Source of the DNA: Ferdinandcohnia sp047246645
Lineage (GTDB): Bacteria; Bacillota; Bacilli; Bacillales; Bacillaceae_L
Length of the DNA stretch: 64,000 bases
NCBI RefSeq assembly: GCF_047246645.1
Contig: NZ_JBFOKR010000015.1
Coordinates: 1-64,000, forward strand
Direction: 5' to 3'
The position numbers and the translations under genes are program-made. This document shows positions 61,653-64,000 of this stretch, piece after piece (position 1 is the stretch's first letter; each line of letters starts with the position of its first letter). The notes beneath the pieces are model-generated. The model was not told the origin of the DNA. It did not search any database and was given only the letters and a program-made list of their open reading frames with translations.

Positions 61653-62516
61653 TCAAACTAAACCCAGTTTAAATTTCGTTTTAAGAGTTTCCTTCGCTTG
61701 AACCATTACTAGTTCTTCGCCTCGTTGAAACTCATCATTTTTGGCCATCCATGGCTCGACGCAAATAAACTCTTTCCCTTTCTCCGTCCAGAGAACAACA
61801 TACTTAAATTCGTTTCCATAATCCAACTTAATCTTTTTGGAAATTGCGGAAGAATTAAAGGTAATACTTGGCATAACAGCATCTATGAAAACCACAGATT
61901 CCTTTAAGTTCGCTAAATCCAACTGGCCTTCAAATTCTTTGATTTGACCATCATTATAGTCGTAGTACTTCGTCGCATCAGTTTCATATTCTATATTTTT
62001 TTCTACAGTTTTAAAATATGGATGAAACCCTGGATACATCGGCATAGGTTGGTCTCCATTGTTTTTGTACTCCTGGGCTATTGTCAGCTTCCCGTCGACA
62101 AGCTTGTATGTATAGACTACTTCAAAGTCAAATGGATATGAGAGTTTTGTTTCTGGATTACTAGATAACCTAAGTGTGAGAGAAGCACCGTTTTCCGTAT
62201 CTTGACCAATTACTTCCCATGATGCATTCCTCGCAAAACCGTGATTGCTCATCGTATACGTTTTCCCTTTCCATTCATATTTCCCCTCAGTTAACTGACC
62301 GGAAATCGGAAATAGTATTGGTATACCGCCTCTTACATTCTTATCTTTATCATAAAATGTTTCTTCATTAAGAAAGAGCAACTCTTCTCCTTCTACGCCA
62401 TATGAAAAGATAATGCCTCCACGTTCTGGTGCTACTTTTACCCAAGACTGAGTAGCAGTATCCTCTAGTATGTAAATCTTGAATTTCTGATCATCTGCCG
62501 TTTTAACATTATACAT
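61653..62516 (-). CDS. Aldose-1-epimerase-like protein
   Basis: 287 residues from the ATG at 62516 (AGAGGATT upstream, somewhat distant); an unsupported longer frame reaches 62600. Galactose-mutarotase fold: ERGGIIFSYGVEGEELLFLN, GGIPILFPISGQL, SNHGFARNASWEV with the catalytic His, and CVEPWMAKNDEF near the end. Interconverts anomers of a hexose or hexose-phosphate; substrate unknown. Single gene. Confidence 0.83.
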   Translation of the reverse strand: MYNVKTADDQKFKIYILEDTATQSWVKVAPERGGIIFSYGVEGEELLFLNEETFYDKDKNVRGGIPILFPISGQLTEGKYEWKGKTYTMSNHGFARNASWEVIGQDTENGASLTLRLSSNPETKLSYPFDFEVVYTYKLVDGKLTIAQEYKNNGDQPMPMYPGFHPYFKTVEKNIEYETDATKYYDYNDGQIKEFEGQLDLANLKESVVFIDAVMPSITFNSSAISKKIKLDYGNEFKYVVLWTEKGKEFICVEPWMAKNDEFQRGEELVMVQAKETLKTKFKLGLV

Positions 62517-62641
62517 GTGTTCTAAACAATCCTCTCTGTAAAAAAAATAATTGACGAAAGAAAAACGTTCCGTCACAAATGTCATAGTGATATATAACAA
62601 GATACACGATTATTCGTACGAATTCCAATTAGCTTGGTTGG

Positions 62642-62672
62642 GTGGGTCAGGGATACAGTTCCCTTGTCCCAC
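62642..62672. repeat. GGGACA-type palindrome, longer variant
   Basis: GTGGGTCAGGGA and TCCCTTGTCCCAC-type arms (minor mismatches), touching the stop of the GNAT gene at 62674. Confidence 0.55.
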
Positions 62673-62673
62673 T

Positions 62674-63384
62674 TTATCTTATTCTTTTCACCATATAATC
62701 ATAGAAATGTCCATTTATCTGAATCACTTTAGCATCCTTATAACCTAGGTGCTTGTACAAGCTTTTCGCTGTGGGATTATCATGCGCTACATTTAGTGAA
62801 GAAATTGTATATCCTCTTTCATAAGCTAATCTTTCTACTTCCTTAATCAATGCTGTACCAATACCGTACCCACGGTAGCTCTCTTGTACACATAATGTAT
62901 CAATATAGAAATCTCCATTATCAGCCTCTTTGTCTAAGAAAATACTATTATCATTTTGTTTCTTTCGTAAACTTTTCAAGAAAGGCTCGTCCAATCTGGG
63001 CCCTTCTTCACCAGGATAGTAGACTACAATTCCAGCTATCTCTCCTTCAACGTCCGCAACAAGTGTATTTTGATAGCTTAATCGGTTGTCCTCTTCACGG
63101 AAAAAATGTGCAAGAGAATCAATAATATTTTGTTTTTTCGTTTTACCTGTGAGTCTTTCAGCAATATCATCGATTGCAATATGAGTGAGTTCGGCTACTA
63201 CTTTAGCATCCTTCTTATTGGCTTGTCGTAGTTTCAAATTTTGAGAAATGATTTCCTCCCACGTAATACCAAAAGGTGCGCCCCCATCAGTGTGACCAGC
63301 AATATAGTAGAAGGTGTCATCCGAATCAATATCTTCCATATAGGAATACTTTTTGTATTGTTTGTTTTTTAATTTTCTGCTCAT
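62674..63384 (-). CDS. GNAT-family N-acetyltransferase
   Basis: 236 residues, GGAGAG before the ATG. The GNAT fold fills the C-terminal 140 residues: KKDAKVVAELTHIAID, AGIVVYYPG, DTLCVQESYRGYGIGTALIK with the acetyl-CoA-binding RGYGIG, and NPTAKSLYKHLGYKDAKVIQ. The N-terminal 60 residues (YMEDIDSDDTFYYIAGHTDG) are an addition. Acceptor unknown. Confidence 0.82.
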   Translation of the reverse strand: MSRKLKNKQYKKYSYMEDIDSDDTFYYIAGHTDGGAPFGITWEEIISQNLKLRQANKKDAKVVAELTHIAIDDIAERLTGKTKKQNIIDSLAHFFREEDNRLSYQNTLVADVEGEIAGIVVYYPGEEGPRLDEPFLKSLRKKQNDNSIFLDKEADNGDFYIDTLCVQESYRGYGIGTALIKEVERLAYERGYTISSLNVAHDNPTAKSLYKHLGYKDAKVIQINGHFYDYMVKRIR

Positions 63385-63419
63385 TTCTATTCTCTCCGTT
63401 GTTCTAATCTGACTTATAC

Positions 63420-63953
63420 CTATGTAAGAGCGAACTCCTCTTCTAAAAGTAAATTAATATCTTCTGCTGCTTCGTTTCCGTCAACTTCTTCGGTCACAAT
63501 CCCTGTTTCTAGATATGCGAACCTATTGCTTTCAAGTGGTGCCTCACGGACAACCTTTTTACATCTTGGAAAAAAGGAAACATCACTGTCCGGTAGAATT
63601 TTTTCAAGTACGACAGAGTGATCCCAATCATCGCCATAATCATAGGTGTATTGCACCCAATCTTTTACAACCTTAAAAACATCCTTTAGAAGTACTTCGT
63701 TTTCATCGTACGTAAAATCGACATCCCCAAATTCTTCGGTCCATATTGGTCCAATCGAATTATAGCCAAACAGATAATTAGAATTTGAATTAGATTTTCG
63801 TATATCAAAACCATGGAGGTGAAAGTCGCCCCAATCGAAAGCTACTTGTATAACTCGATGCAGCTCATGAAAATTCATCGTGTCTCTTATTTCAATTCTT
63901 CGCCAGATTGGAGGCTTTGAATCTTTTAATGTGATTTTCAATTGAAAAATCAT
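63420..63953 (-). CDS. pRiA4b ORF-3-like protein
   Basis: 177 residues from the ATG at 63953, nine bases behind AAGGGGG. Family landmarks: FQLKITLKDSKPPIWRRIEI, NFHELHRVIQVAFDWGDFHL, HGFDI, and YDYGDDWDHSVVLEK. A widespread small soluble protein fold of plasmid and chromosome origin, function unknown. Separated from the GNAT gene by 36 bp and in the same direction, so possibly co-transcribed. Confidence 0.85.
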   Translation of the reverse strand: MIFQLKITLKDSKPPIWRRIEIRDTMNFHELHRVIQVAFDWGDFHLHGFDIRKSNSNSNYLFGYNSIGPIWTEEFGDVDFTYDENEVLLKDVFKVVKDWVQYTYDYGDDWDHSVVLEKILPDSDVSFFPRCKKVVREAPLESNRFAYLETGIVTEEVDGNEAAEDINLLLEEEFALT

Positions 63954-64000
63954 TTTTGTAGCCCCCTTTCTATAGCACACGTGGCAACTTTATAATTCTA

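Overview
The window is AT-rich DNA from an endospore-forming member of the Bacillaceae. This is shown by strong GGAGG ribosome binding sites with many TTG/GTG starts, two GerPF-type germination proteins, a YjcZ-type sporulation peptide, Gly/His/Tyr-rich coat-like proteins, Fni, a catabolite-responsive element and Spo0A-box-like arrays. I cannot name the species.

Left accessory region (1-15.3 kb). A defence island on the minus strand: a GmrSD-like DUF262/DUF1524 enzyme, a complete four-gene Zorya operon zorA-zorB-zorC-zorD with a small coiled-coil gene behind it, and a divergently transcribed regulator/small-protein pair upstream. It is surrounded by decay: a PD-(D/E)xK fragment with an in-frame ochre codon, an Mrr-like gene split by a single in-frame amber codon, a DnaD-type replication gene with a one-base frameshift, an EEP-family fragment, and a helix-hairpin-helix ORF cut by the window edge. 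REP-like GGTGCCTGTCAC sequences lie at the break points.

Middle region (15.3-38.5 kb). GIY-YIG protein, DEAD-box helicase, and a spore coat/germination cluster bracketed by two arrays of Spo0A-box-like motifs spaced 17-18 bp. Then DegV, a secreted polymorphic toxin with candidate immunity gene and an SseB-domain partner, two short-chain dehydrogenases, a three-gene membrane/PH-like operon, a two-gene peptidase operon, a c-di-GMP-I (GEMM-I) riboswitch controlling an exported helical protein, a perfect-period 20-bp tandem repeat, and a two-gene isoprenoid cluster (Fni plus squalene-synthase-like protein).

Right region (38.5-64 kb). A complete Wadjet operon in the order jetD-jetA-jetB-jetC, all genes overlapping. 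Next, a sialic-acid catabolic operon (nanA, SGNH esterase, ABC transporter, nanE, ROK kinase, RpiR/MurR regulator) driven by a promoter whose spacer holds a cre-like box. Then a GntR-controlled cassette (GntR, Fe-alcohol dehydrogenase, ThDP enzyme, BASS transporter, nucleotide-sugar-epimerase-like SDR) with matching operators at two promoters; its substrate is unknown. The end holds an exonuclease, an aldose-epimerase-like protein, a GNAT acetyltransferase and a pRiA4b ORF-3-like protein, with several GGGACA...TGTCCC hairpins next to gene ends.

Together the window carries anti-phage (Zorya, GmrSD-like, dead Mrr), anti-plasmid (Wadjet) and inter-bacterial (polymorphic toxin) functions beside sporulation and sugar-use genes. 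No rRNA, tRNA, intact transposase or CRISPR array was seen.
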